A stretch of 64,000 nt of DNA from an uncultured Alphaproteobacteria bacterium. Lineage in GTDB: Bacteria > Pseudomonadota > Alphaproteobacteria > Rhizobiales > Ancalomicrobiaceae. The DNA is taken from positions 1 to 64,000 of the forward strand of contig CALBKH010000104.1 of NCBI GenBank assembly GCA_937892955.1, read 5' to 3'. The translations under genes and the position numbers were made by a program. How positions within the stretch are numbered: the stretch's first letter is position 1; the number at the start of each line of letters is the position of its first letter. The notes below the pieces were generated by a model. The model searched no databases. It was not told where the DNA came from and worked only from the letters and a program-made list of their open reading frames with translations. Shown one piece after another: positions 16,991 to 24,368 of the stretch.

Positions 16991-18331
16991 TCAGGAGGCG
17001 AGATCTCCGAGGACATCGACGAGCGAACCGAGGCCGCTCGAGCGCAGAGCGCGGAACGGCATGGCGCGGCGCTCGCACAACCGCTTCACACAGTTGATGG
17101 CGTTGTGACTGACGCAGTCGACGGGGAAGACGACGGCATCCGCCCCCATCAGAGTGTTCTCCAACTCGGCGACCGACTGTTCGAGCCCGCCGTCGTGATG
17201 GAGCAGGCAACCGTTGCAGCGTTCGACCAGGCGCTTGGCGTGGGACACCGTGCTCTTCCGGCCGCCGACGTAGAGGATGCGCCGCCCGGCGAGATCGACC
17301 CGGATCTCATCGGCGCTCTCCTCGGTCTCCGGAGCGATCGTCTGGAGGGCCCGTTCGGCACGCGCCAGCTCCATCAGCAGATCGCGGTTCTCGTCCTGGA
17401 GCCGACGGCGTTCGGCGGTGCCTTCCGAGAGGAGCCTTCCCTTCTCGTCGAGGTCGCGTTCCATCGCCACCAGGCGACGCGTCGCCTCCTCCACCGACAG
17501 AGTCAGTCGCCGGATCTCGTCGCCGTCGATTTGGGCGCTCAATCGCGCACATTCGGTGGTGGCCACGGTCGCCGCGCGTTCGGCTTCGCCGAGTAACCCG
17601 ACGAGGCGGCCGATCTCCGCGTCGCGGGACGTCACCGCCTCGAGGCGGTCCAGTTCCGAGCGACGCAATCTGTCGGAGAGCTGGTCGCGCTCGCGGGTGA
17701 GCGTCGCGAGCGCCCGCAACTCTCCCCGATGGGAGGCGCCGGTGAGGTGCGACACCATGTGGACCTCGCCGAAGAGCCGCGTCTCGAGCGCCTCGTCGAG
17801 GGCCGGGTGGGTCATCGCCGCCCAGTAGGCCGAAGCGACTTCGCCCTTCTCTACCGCCTCGTCCCAGGCTCTTCCCAGTTCGGCGACGTCGCGGCAGCGC
17901 GAGAACCGCCGCACGGTGCCCTCGTGCTCGCTCTCCAACATCTTCTGGAGGATGCGCCCGACACGCCCGTCGATCTTGGCGTCATGGACGAAATAGCCAT
18001 GGAGTTCGTAGTCGTTGAGCGTTTCGGCGCCGACGTAGAGACCGAGCCGGACGGCGGTGCGGCGCAGGTCGCCGAGGCGTAGACAGGTGCCGATGACGGA
18101 ACACTGCCAGCCGTTGGGCAATTCCCACAAACGCCGTCGACGCCCTTCGCGCGAACGCGTCGATACCGGGTCATGCCCCTCCGCCACGGGAAGCGGCAGC
18201 GTCGCCGCCGATCGGTCGGCCGATGGCGCGAACACCGAAGTCGGCGATCCGGCCATGACCGCAACTTCGGTCGCGCCGCCGCCGTTGGAACGCCTGATCA
18301 GACCATCCGGTCTACGGCACTTCGGACACAT
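16991..18331 (-). CDS. DUF2325 domain protein with central coiled coil
   Basis: A 446-residue protein. The N-terminus has a possible zinc-binding MCPKCRRPDG. Residues 205-345 are a long charged coiled coil (ERDQLSDRLRRSELDRLEAV and following). Residues 350-440 are a DUF2325 domain with the typical ILYVGGRKSTVSHAKRLVE, HHDGGLEQSVAELE and DCVSHNAINCVKRLCERR; the cysteines and histidines suggest metal binding. It is third in an operon with flavodoxin and DUF2023 genes. Function unknown; the context says iron limitation. Confidence 0.82.
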   Translation of the reverse strand: MCPKCRRPDGLIRRSNGGGATEVAVMAGSPTSVFAPSADRSAATLPLPVAEGHDPVSTRSREGRRRRLWELPNGWQCSVIGTCLRLGDLRRTAVRLGLYVGAETLNDYELHGYFVHDAKIDGRVGRILQKMLESEHEGTVRRFSRCRDVAELGRAWDEAVEKGEVASAYWAAMTHPALDEALETRLFGEVHMVSHLTGASHRGELRALATLTRERDQLSDRLRRSELDRLEAVTSRDAEIGRLVGLLGEAERAATVATTECARLSAQIDGDEIRRLTLSVEEATRRLVAMERDLDEKGRLLSEGTAERRRLQDENRDLLMELARAERALQTIAPETEESADEIRVDLAGRRILYVGGRKSTVSHAKRLVERCNGCLLHHDGGLEQSVAELENTLMGADAVVFPVDCVSHNAINCVKRLCERRAMPFRALRSSGLGSLVDVLGDLAS

Positions 18332-18366
18332 GACGCGATCTCCTCACTCTGGTCTCCGGCCGATGC

Positions 18367-18768
18367 TCAATGGAGAACGCCCACGGGGGCTTCTGCCGGT
18401 TCGGCCGGCTGAACTGCCGCCGTTTCCACCCGTGCGAGATAGCGCAGGCACTGCTGCTCGCGGTCGTAGCCGAGCAAAATGCCCAACATGAAGTCCTGTT
18501 CGTCGGTCAGATCGCAGAGGCGTCGCTCGAGCAGCCGTCGCGCGGTGGCGACGGCCGACGGGCGGCCGAACACGACATTGACCTTGTTGCGACAGGCGCG
18601 TTGCACATGATGGGGTGTGCCCGAGCCGACGAGTTCGGTGACGACGGTGCCGGCCCCCTCGGACGACAGCGTCATCATGGCCAAGGGGCGGAGCCCCTTG
18701 GCGAGTTCGTAGAGATGGTGATAGAAGATCTTCAGCGTCGCCGCCGTCAGATCAGAGCGGCGATCCAT
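18367..18768 (-). CDS. DUF2023 family protein
   Basis: A 133-residue protein with the DUF2023 opening KIFYHHLYELAKGLRPLAMM, then the cysteine-containing VQRACRNKVNVVFG. The family is small and is found next to flavodoxin genes, as here: it overlaps the flavodoxin gene by 22 bp. It may modulate or partner flavodoxin; this is inference from co-occurrence. The tail after residue 120 is low complexity. Confidence 0.8.
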   Translation of the reverse strand: MDRRSDLTAATLKIFYHHLYELAKGLRPLAMMTLSSEGAGTVVTELVGSGTPHHVQRACRNKVNVVFGRPSAVATARRLLERRLCDLTDEQDFMLGILLGYDREQQCLRYLARVETAAVQPAEPAEAPVGVLH

Positions 18769-19229
18769 GCCTCGATCCTCGGGTTGGTCTTGGAGGACTG
18801 CGTATCGGGGTCGAGCGCCAGGCCGACAAAGCGGCCGTCGCGCTCGGCGGTCGACGCGATGTGGGAATACCCGGTCGTGTCGGTGAAGCCGACCACCGTC
18901 GCCCCGCGCTCGACCACGATGTCGTAGAGGATGCCCATGGCGTCGACGAAGCTCTCCGGATAGGTCTCCTGATCTCCGGTGCCGAAGAGCGCGATGCGGC
19001 GCCCGGCGAGGTTCGCTTCCTGGAGTTTGTCGAGATGGGCCTCCCAGTCGGCCTGGAGGTCACCGTTGCCATAGGTCGGCGAGCCGAGGATCAGCAGGTT
19101 GCAGGTTTCGAAGTCCGCCGTTGCGGCGTCCTTGATGTCGATGACACGTCCCTGCACGCGCTTGGCGATGCGCGAGGCCACCGCCTTGGTCGCTCCGCCA
19201 TCGGAGCCGTAGATCACATTCACGCTCAT
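18747..19229 (-). CDS. fldA: Flavodoxin, long-chain type
   Basis: A 160-residue FMN electron carrier from ATG 19229. The phosphate loop reads IYGSDGGATKAVA, the flavin-contact loops SPTYGNGDLQADW and FGTGDQETYPESFVD. Flavodoxin commonly replaces ferredoxin when iron is scarce, which fits the Fur-box-like dyad 92 bp upstream and the divergent feo operon. It is first in the flavodoxin-DUF2023-DUF2325 operon. Confidence 0.92.
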   Translation of the reverse strand: MSVNVIYGSDGGATKAVASRIAKRVQGRVIDIKDAATADFETCNLLILGSPTYGNGDLQADWEAHLDKLQEANLAGRRIALFGTGDQETYPESFVDAMGILYDIVVERGATVVGFTDTTGYSHIASTAERDGRFVGLALDPDTQSSKTNPRIEAWIAALI

Positions 19230-19320
19230 ACCGTCTTCTCGTCCTGGTGTGCGTAGGCGGGTTCGACCCTGCGCGGGGGCAGAGTCGCGGCGAAGCGTGG
19301 GCAAGACCATCATTGAATAA

Positions 19321-19337
19321 TTGCGAATGACTTGCAA
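19321..19337. promoter_or_regulatory. Fur-box-like dyad between flavodoxin and feoA
   Basis: TTGCGAATGACTTGCAA has TTGC/GCAA arms with a 9-bp centre and overlaps a second palindrome TGCAATTGCA at 19333-19342. It reads TTGCAAGTCATTCGCAA on the minus strand, close to Fur-site patterns. It is positioned to repress flavodoxin (minus) and possibly feoABC (plus, starting 286 bp away) when iron is plentiful. Confidence 0.65.
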
Positions 19338-19622
19338 TTGCATATTTTAAGAGAGCGGGACTGGCGACACTACGACGTGGGAGGAGGTCGTCGGTCGGGC
19401 ATGGTTCGCCGCCCCTACTTCACCGGCCGGAAACGATGGTGATCGCGAGCGCGATTGATTTGCATCATGGCCGACGGTGCTGAGGCGGCGCAGGTTCCGC
19501 ATGCGTGCAGGCAGCCAGTTTGGGCATCGACCTCGCCAGCCACCCGGCCACGCTCCCGACAACCCGACGACATCGCCAGGGCTCATTGCGCCCGACGATG
19601 ATCGTCGCGAGGAGGAGCGATC

Positions 19623-19859
19623 GTGTCCCTTTCCATTCGTTCGATGAAGCCCGGCGACAGTGCCCGCATCGTCGGTCTGTCGCGCGGCGATCGCGGCTAT
19701 CGCCAACGGCTCCTCGCCATGGGGCTGACGCCCGGTGTCGCCTTCACGCTGAAGCGGGTCGCGCCGCTCGGCGATCCGATCGAGATCTCCGTCCGTGACT
19801 TCGCCCTGACGCTGCGCCGGGACGAGGCCTCCGTCCTCGAGCTGGAGCGCGTGTCATGA
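19623..19859 (+). CDS. feoA: FeoA, ferrous iron transport accessory protein
   Basis: A 78-residue SH3-like protein with the FeoA pattern SMKPGDSARIVGLSRGDRGYR, RLLAMGLTPGVAFTLKRVA and the ending ALTLRRDEASVLELE. It starts at GTG 19623 after GAGGAGGAG. FeoA assists FeoB in the cytosol. It overlaps feoB by 4 bp (ATGA). Confidence 0.94.
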   Translation: MSLSIRSMKPGDSARIVGLSRGDRGYRQRLLAMGLTPGVAFTLKRVAPLGDPIEISVRDFALTLRRDEASVLELERVS

Positions 19860-22198
19860 GTGGGCGCGAACGTCATACCGTCGCCGTCGTCGGCAATCCC
19901 AATTGCGGCAAGACCACGCTCTTCAACCTCCTCACCGGCGCCACCCAGAAGGTCGGTAACTGGCCGGGGGTGACGGTGGAGAAGAAGGTCGGCTCCTACG
20001 CCTTCCATGGGCAGATCTACGATCTCGTCGACCTGCCGGGCGTCTACATGATCGGCGCCGTCGGGCGCGGTGCGGAGGACGAGCGGGTCGCCCGCGACTA
20101 CGTCCTCTCCGGCGAGGCGAAGGTGGTGGTCGACATCGTCGACGCCTCCAACCTCGAACGCAATCTCTACCTGACTGCCCAGCTCTGCGAACTCGGCGTG
20201 CCGATCGTCGTCGTGCTCAACATGGTCGATCTCGCCGAGCGTGGCGGCGTGGCGATCGACGCGACGGCGCTGTCGCGCGCCCTCGGTTGTCCGGTCGTCC
20301 CCTTCGTCGCCAGCCGCGGCCTCGGCGCCGAGGACCTGAAGACCGCCGTCGCCGAGGCGGTGTCGGCGGCGCGCGCGCCCCGCCTGCGGCCGGACCACAC
20401 GGCATCGGTTCGCGCCGGCGTCGCCGATCTCGCGCCGAAGCTCGTCACCGAGGCCGCCCGCTCCGGCATCCCCGCCGACTGGCTGGCGCTCAAGCTGATC
20501 GAGGGCGACGACCGCGCCGAGGCGCTCGCCGCCGGCCGGCTCGACGCGGAGATCGCCGCCGCCCGCGCCGCGATCGAGGAGCAGGACGGCGACGAGGCCG
20601 ACATCGTCGTCGCCGACGGCCGCTATCGCTTGGTCGGGGCGTTGATGGAGGCGGCACATCGCCGGACGCGGCGGCTCTCCGCCTCGTTCACCCAGATGCT
20701 CGACCGGATCGTGCTCGACCGTTTCCTCGGCGTGCCGATCTTCCTCTTCATGATGTATCTGATGTTCCTCTTCACCATCTCGGTCGGCGGCGTCTTCGTC
20801 GACTTCTTCGATCAGGCGATGGGGGCGATCGCGGTCGACGCGGTCGGGAACGGCCTCGCCGCGATCGGCGCGCCGGAATGGCTGCAGGCGATCGCCAAGG
20901 GCCTCGGCAGCGGCATCCAGACGCTGTCGACCTTCATTCCGATCATCGCCTGCCTGTTCCTGTTTCTTTCGGTCCTCGAAGACTCCGGCTACATGGCGCG
21001 GGCGGCTTTCGTCATGGATCGGCTGATGCGGGCGATCGGTCTGCCGGGCAAATCCTTCGTGCCGTTGATCGTCGGCTTCGGCTGCAACGTCCCAGCGATC
21101 ATGGCGACGCGGACGCTGGAGAGCCGCCGCGACCGCATCATGACCTCGATGATGGCGCCCTTCGTCTCCTGCGGCGCGCGGCTGCCGGTCTTCGCCCTCT
21201 TCGCCGCCGCCTTCTTCCCGACGAGCGGACAGAACGTCGTCTTCGCCCTCTATCTCGCCGGCCTCGGCTTCGCCGTGCTCACCGGCCTGATCCTGAAGTC
21301 GACGCTGCTGCCGGGCGAGCCGACACCCTTCGTCATGGAGCTGCCGCCCTATCACGTGCCGACCGGCCGGACCGTGCTCCTCCAGGCTTGGCAGCGGCTC
21401 TCCGACTTCATCTTCCGCGCCGGCCAGGTGATCGTGCCGATCGTCATGGTGCTGAGCGTGCTCGCCGCCATGGGAACCGACGGTTCGATCGGCAAGGAGA
21501 ACACCAAGGATTCCGTCCTCGCGGTGATCAGTCGCGAATTGGTGCCGGTATTCGAGCCGATGGGCGTGCGTGAAGAGAACTGGCCGGCAGCGGTCGGGCT
21601 CTTCACCGGCATCTTCGCCAAGGAGGCGGTCGTCGGCACGCTCAACGCCCTCTACGCCCAGCTCGGCGAGGACGAGGCCGGCGAAGCCAAGGCGGAAGCG
21701 GACGAGGCGCCGGCCTCGCTCTCCGACAAGCTGCAAGCGGCCGTCGCCACCATCCCGGCCAAGGCCTCCGAACTCGGTGGGGCACTGCTCGATCCGCTCG
21801 GCATCGACGTCGGCTATGTCGGCGACGAGGCGGCGGCGGCCGAGAAGCTGAAGGTCGCGGGTCGCACCTTCGGCGCCATGCAGGCGCGCTTCGACGGGCT
21901 CGCCGGGGCCTTCGCCTACATGCTGCTGATCCTGCTCTATACGCCCTGCGTCGCCGCGCTCGGCGCCATCCGGCACGAACTCGGCCTCGGCTGGACCGCC
22001 TTCTCCACGGTTTGGAACAGCGCCGTCGGTTGGCTGGTGGCGGTCGGCTTCTATCAGGCGGCGACTTACCCCCGCGATCCGGCGACGGCGACCTTCTGGC
22101 TGACGATCGTGGCGGCGAGCTTCGCCGTCGCGGTCGGATCGATGTGGGCGGTCGGACGGCTCCAGGTCCGTCGCCTGATGGCGCAGCCGGCGGAATAG
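19856..22198 (+). CDS. feoB: FeoB, ferrous iron transporter
   Basis: A 780-residue inner-membrane Fe(II) permease. The N-terminal G domain has GNPNCGKTTLFNLLTG (G1), GNWPGVTVE (G2), VDLPGVYMI (G3) and LNMVDLAE (G4). A linker leads to the membrane half with the conserved VGFGCNVPAIMATRTLE and MAPFVSCGARLPVF, the paired gate cysteines. A late helical insert (EAGEAKAEADEAPASLSDKL) is typical of alphaproteobacterial forms. It is central to the iron block and is followed at 9 bp by feoC. Confidence 0.96.
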   Translation: MSGRERHTVAVVGNPNCGKTTLFNLLTGATQKVGNWPGVTVEKKVGSYAFHGQIYDLVDLPGVYMIGAVGRGAEDERVARDYVLSGEAKVVVDIVDASNLERNLYLTAQLCELGVPIVVVLNMVDLAERGGVAIDATALSRALGCPVVPFVASRGLGAEDLKTAVAEAVSAARAPRLRPDHTASVRAGVADLAPKLVTEAARSGIPADWLALKLIEGDDRAEALAAGRLDAEIAAARAAIEEQDGDEADIVVADGRYRLVGALMEAAHRRTRRLSASFTQMLDRIVLDRFLGVPIFLFMMYLMFLFTISVGGVFVDFFDQAMGAIAVDAVGNGLAAIGAPEWLQAIAKGLGSGIQTLSTFIPIIACLFLFLSVLEDSGYMARAAFVMDRLMRAIGLPGKSFVPLIVGFGCNVPAIMATRTLESRRDRIMTSMMAPFVSCGARLPVFALFAAAFFPTSGQNVVFALYLAGLGFAVLTGLILKSTLLPGEPTPFVMELPPYHVPTGRTVLLQAWQRLSDFIFRAGQVIVPIVMVLSVLAAMGTDGSIGKENTKDSVLAVISRELVPVFEPMGVREENWPAAVGLFTGIFAKEAVVGTLNALYAQLGEDEAGEAKAEADEAPASLSDKLQAAVATIPAKASELGGALLDPLGIDVGYVGDEAAAAEKLKVAGRTFGAMQARFDGLAGAFAYMLLILLYTPCVAALGAIRHELGLGWTAFSTVWNSAVGWLVAVGFYQAATYPRDPATATFWLTIVAASFAVAVGSMWAVGRLQVRRLMAQPAE

Positions 22199-22207
22199 GA
22201 GGATCGG

Positions 22208-22465
22208 ATGCTCACCCTGTCCGCGCTCAGGGCGCATCTCGTCGAGCGAGGCTCGGCCTCGCTCGACGAACTGGCGCTCCACTTCGACGCCGATCCCGCC
22301 GCGGTGCGCGATGCGCTGGGACGGTTCGAAGCCAAGGGGCGCGTTGCCCGGCTGGCGGAGACGGCGCGTTGCGGCAGCTGTTCCGGCCACGACTGCCACG
22401 CGACGGAGATCTGGGAATGGCGGGAGGGCGCAAGCTCGCCCGCGCCCGGATTCCGAAACCAGTGA
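22208..22465 (+). CDS. feoC: FeoC-like winged-helix protein with cysteine cluster
   Basis: An 85-residue protein with a winged-helix start (LTLSALRAHLVERGSASLDE) and the cysteine cluster CGSCSGHDC, as in FeoC proteins, which bind an iron-sulfur cluster and modulate FeoB. A GGAGGA Shine-Dalgarno precedes the ATG. It closes feoABC and is 16 bp upstream of the fez-like genes. Confidence 0.85.
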   Translation: MLTLSALRAHLVERGSASLDELALHFDADPAAVRDALGRFEAKGRVARLAETARCGSCSGHDCHATEIWEWREGASSPAPGFRNQ

Positions 22466-22481
22466 AGGGAAAGGCTGCTCC

Positions 22482-23006
22482 ATGATGCGCAACCGGACCG
22501 CCTCGATCGCGTCCCATGTCCCCGGTCGCCTGCGGCTTCGCCACGCCGCGCTCGGCCGAGCGACCGTCGTCACCAGCGTCGTGGAGGCGCTCGCCGCGCG
22601 CCCGGGCGTCACCTCGGTGACCGGCAACCCGCGTACCGCCGGGATCCTCGTCCTCTACGACGGCGCCGTCCTGACGCCGCGCGAGGCGGAAGACCTCGCC
22701 TGGACTTCCCTGGTCGAGATCGCCGGGTTCGAGGGGGGCGAGCCGTCGATCGAGGATCCCGATCTCGACGAGCGGAACGCCCCTCGGGTCGATACCGCCG
22801 CGCCGCCACGCCCGTCGGCACGCACCCGCTTCGCTACGACCTATCGCAGAATCCGCGTGCCGGTGAACGTCGCGATGCTCGCCACCCTCGGCGGATCGCT
22901 CCTGGCGCTCGGTATCGGCCGTAAGGCCCATGCCGCGCTCGGCGTCGCCCATCTCGGCGTCCTCGCCCTCCATCTCGTCCAGTATCGCCGGAGGCTGATG
23001 TCGTGA
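22482..23006 (+). CDS. Fez-type protein with HVPGRLR motif and C-terminal membrane segments
   Basis: A 174-residue protein from ATG 22482. Residues 1-90 form an HMA-like ferredoxin fold bearing IASHVPGRLRLRHAALG, a motif also seen in the next gene and in the P-type ATPase of this cluster. The C-terminal third holds two hydrophobic helices (VNVAMLATLGGSLLALGIG and AHAALGVAHLGVLALHLV). Ferrosome gene clusters encode small membrane proteins of this general kind. I assign it as a structural or cargo-organising protein of that system by context; its exact role is unknown. It overlaps the next gene by 4 bp. Confidence 0.65.
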   Translation: MMRNRTASIASHVPGRLRLRHAALGRATVVTSVVEALAARPGVTSVTGNPRTAGILVLYDGAVLTPREAEDLAWTSLVEIAGFEGGEPSIEDPDLDERNAPRVDTAAPPRPSARTRFATTYRRIRVPVNVAMLATLGGSLLALGIGRKAHAALGVAHLGVLALHLVQYRRRLMS

Positions 23007-23350
23007 ACGCACCGCTGCGAACCGATCCGACGGATCTTCTGCTGCGCGCCGGCGAAGTCTTGACGATCGCTCATCACATCCCCGGCCGCATCCGCCTGAA
23101 GCTCGCCGACGAGGCGGCCGCGGCAGCGGTTCTCGCCGGCGGCCGCTTCCCTACGCCGGAACGACTGCGCGCCGTCGTCGGCGTCCGCGCGGTGAAGGTC
23201 AACCTCCTCGCCCGCTCCTGCGTCGTCGACTACGACCCGTCCGCCGTTCCACCGATGGCCTGGGTCGACCTCCTCGCGGGCCGGCGCACGACGGCGTCGG
23301 CCCCGCTCATCGCAGCCCTCGCCGCTGCTTTCGCCGGCGCGACGGTCTGA
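23003..23350 (+). CDS. Fez-type protein with HHIPGRIR motif
   Basis: A 115-residue protein from GTG 23003, overlapping the previous stop. Residues 22-36 read LTIAHHIPGRIRLKL, the same H-x-PGR-x-R element as its neighbours, within an HMA-like fold (AVVGVRAVKVNLLARSCVVD). The C-terminus is a glycine/alanine helix (PLIAALAAAFAGATV). It lacks the CxxC of metal chaperones. A role in the candidate ferrosome is inferred from the cluster. Confidence 0.63.
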   Translation: MNAPLRTDPTDLLLRAGEVLTIAHHIPGRIRLKLADEAAAAAVLAGGRFPTPERLRAVVGVRAVKVNLLARSCVVDYDPSAVPPMAWVDLLAGRRTTASAPLIAALAAAFAGATV

Positions 23351-23366
23351 AAGGAAAGGTGCAGCC

Positions 23367-23723
23367 ATGGTCCCACTCCTCACCTTCGCAACCGGGCTGG
23401 TGATCGGCATCGCCGGTGTTCGTCTCCTCAGGTCGGCGACGCTCGATGCGAGCGCCACGCCATCGGCCGACGACATCGGCCAGAAGGCTCGCCAAGGCTT
23501 CGATCGCGCCCGCTCCGGCCTGCGCGAAGCGGCCGTCTCCGGCCTCACGGCGGTGGAGAGAACCTCCGCCGGCCTGCGTGAGAAGCTCGCGCCCGAGCCT
23601 TCCGCCCAGCCGTCCGCGACGGCCGAAGCCGAGGCTCCGGCAGAGGCGCCGCCCGCCGCAAAGCCCAAGGCCCGCCGGTCCCCGCGCAAGGCGGCGAAGA
23701 AGGCACCGGAGGCCGCGTCATGA
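23367..23723 (+). CDS. Small membrane-anchored protein of the fez-like cluster
   Basis: A 118-residue protein: one N-terminal membrane helix (LLTFATGLVIGIAGVRLL) with a GxxxG pattern, a predicted amphipathic helix (DIGQKARQGFDRARSGLREA), and an Ala/Pro/Lys-rich basic tail ending PKARRSPRKAAKKAPEAAS. The basic tail could hold polyphosphate or nucleic acid; ferrosomes are reported to contain iron and phosphorus. This link is a guess. It overlaps the next gene by 4 bp. I do not recognise a family. Confidence 0.6.
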   Translation: MVPLLTFATGLVIGIAGVRLLRSATLDASATPSADDIGQKARQGFDRARSGLREAAVSGLTAVERTSAGLREKLAPEPSAQPSATAEAEAPAEAPPAAKPKARRSPRKAAKKAPEAAS

Positions 23724-24073
23724 AACGGCGCAAGGCCCGTGCCGCCGGTCGTGAAGCGCTCGGCGTCGTCTTCGCCCGCGGCTTCGTGGTGACGGCACTT
23801 CTCGAGGCAGCGCAGAGCCGGCCGCACGACGGTCGCCGCCTGCTGCGTCGCGCCCTGCAGGGCGGAGCGGCACTGGCGGCCGGCACCTCGGCCGCCGCCT
23901 CGCTCGGCCGTCGCGACTACCTCCCGGCGCTCGCCGCCGTCGCCGTCGGCGCCGCGACCATCGCGGCCGCCGAGATCCTCACCGATCCCACCCTCTTCGC
24001 ATCACAGGAGACCGAACGTGGCCCGCAAGACCAAGAAGTGGAAGAAGCTGCAGCGCCGGCTGAAGGCGTTTGA
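23720..24073 (+). CDS. Small hydrophobic protein of the fez-like cluster
   Basis: A 117-residue protein with a basic N-terminus (MKRRKARAAGREALGVVFAR) and two alanine/glycine-rich hydrophobic segments (LLRRALQGGAALAAGTSAA and LAAVAVGAATIAAAEILT), then an acidic tail. No family recognised. It overlaps the next gene by 56 bp, unusually long for this operon, but both frames have good coding character and starts. Confidence 0.6.
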   Translation: MKRRKARAAGREALGVVFARGFVVTALLEAAQSRPHDGRRLLRRALQGGAALAAGTSAAASLGRRDYLPALAAVAVGAATIAAAEILTDPTLFASQETERGPQDQEVEEAAAPAEGV

Positions 24074-24368
24074 AGGCCGCCTCGGCGGCAACGGCAACGG
24101 CTGGGGCGCCGGCATGAACGGTGGCAACGGCCTACTCGCTGGTCTCGGCGGCCTCCTGCCGTCGCGCCGCTCCGAACAGTTGCTGCTCGGTCTGGCGCTC
24201 GGCGCCGCCGGTGCCTGGGTGCTCTCCGACGCCGAGCTGCGCGGCAAGATCATGAAGGGGGCGATGCGCCTCTACGCCGGCATGGCGGCGGGACTCGAGG
24301 AGATGAAGGAGCAGGCCGAGGACCTGAAGGCCGAACTCGCCGCCGAACAGGCGGGTCCGATCGCATGA
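24018..24368 (+). CDS. Gly/Asn-rich small membrane protein of the fez-like cluster
   Basis: A 116-residue protein: basic start (MARKTKKWKKLQRRLKAFEG), a Gly/Asn-rich stretch (GGNGNGWGAGMNGGNGLLAG), a GxxxG membrane helix (LLLGLALGAAGAWVLSD) and a C-terminal coiled coil with acidic residues (GLEEMKEQAEDLKAELAAEQ). The layout is like small proteins that pack in organelle membranes such as magnetosomes or ferrosomes. No family match is claimed. Its stop overlaps the ATPase start (ATGA). Confidence 0.62.
   Translation: MARKTKKWKKLQRRLKAFEGRLGGNGNGWGAGMNGGNGLLAGLGGLLPSRRSEQLLLGLALGAAGAWVLSDAELRGKIMKGAMRLYAGMAAGLEEMKEQAEDLKAELAAEQAGPIA

Noticed and set aside
19697..22627. A 976-codon open frame on the strand opposite feoABC
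   Set aside because: It mirrors feoB codon for codon, is rich in Arg, Asp and Gly with no domain, and arises from GC-rich third positions. FeoB is clearly the real gene.
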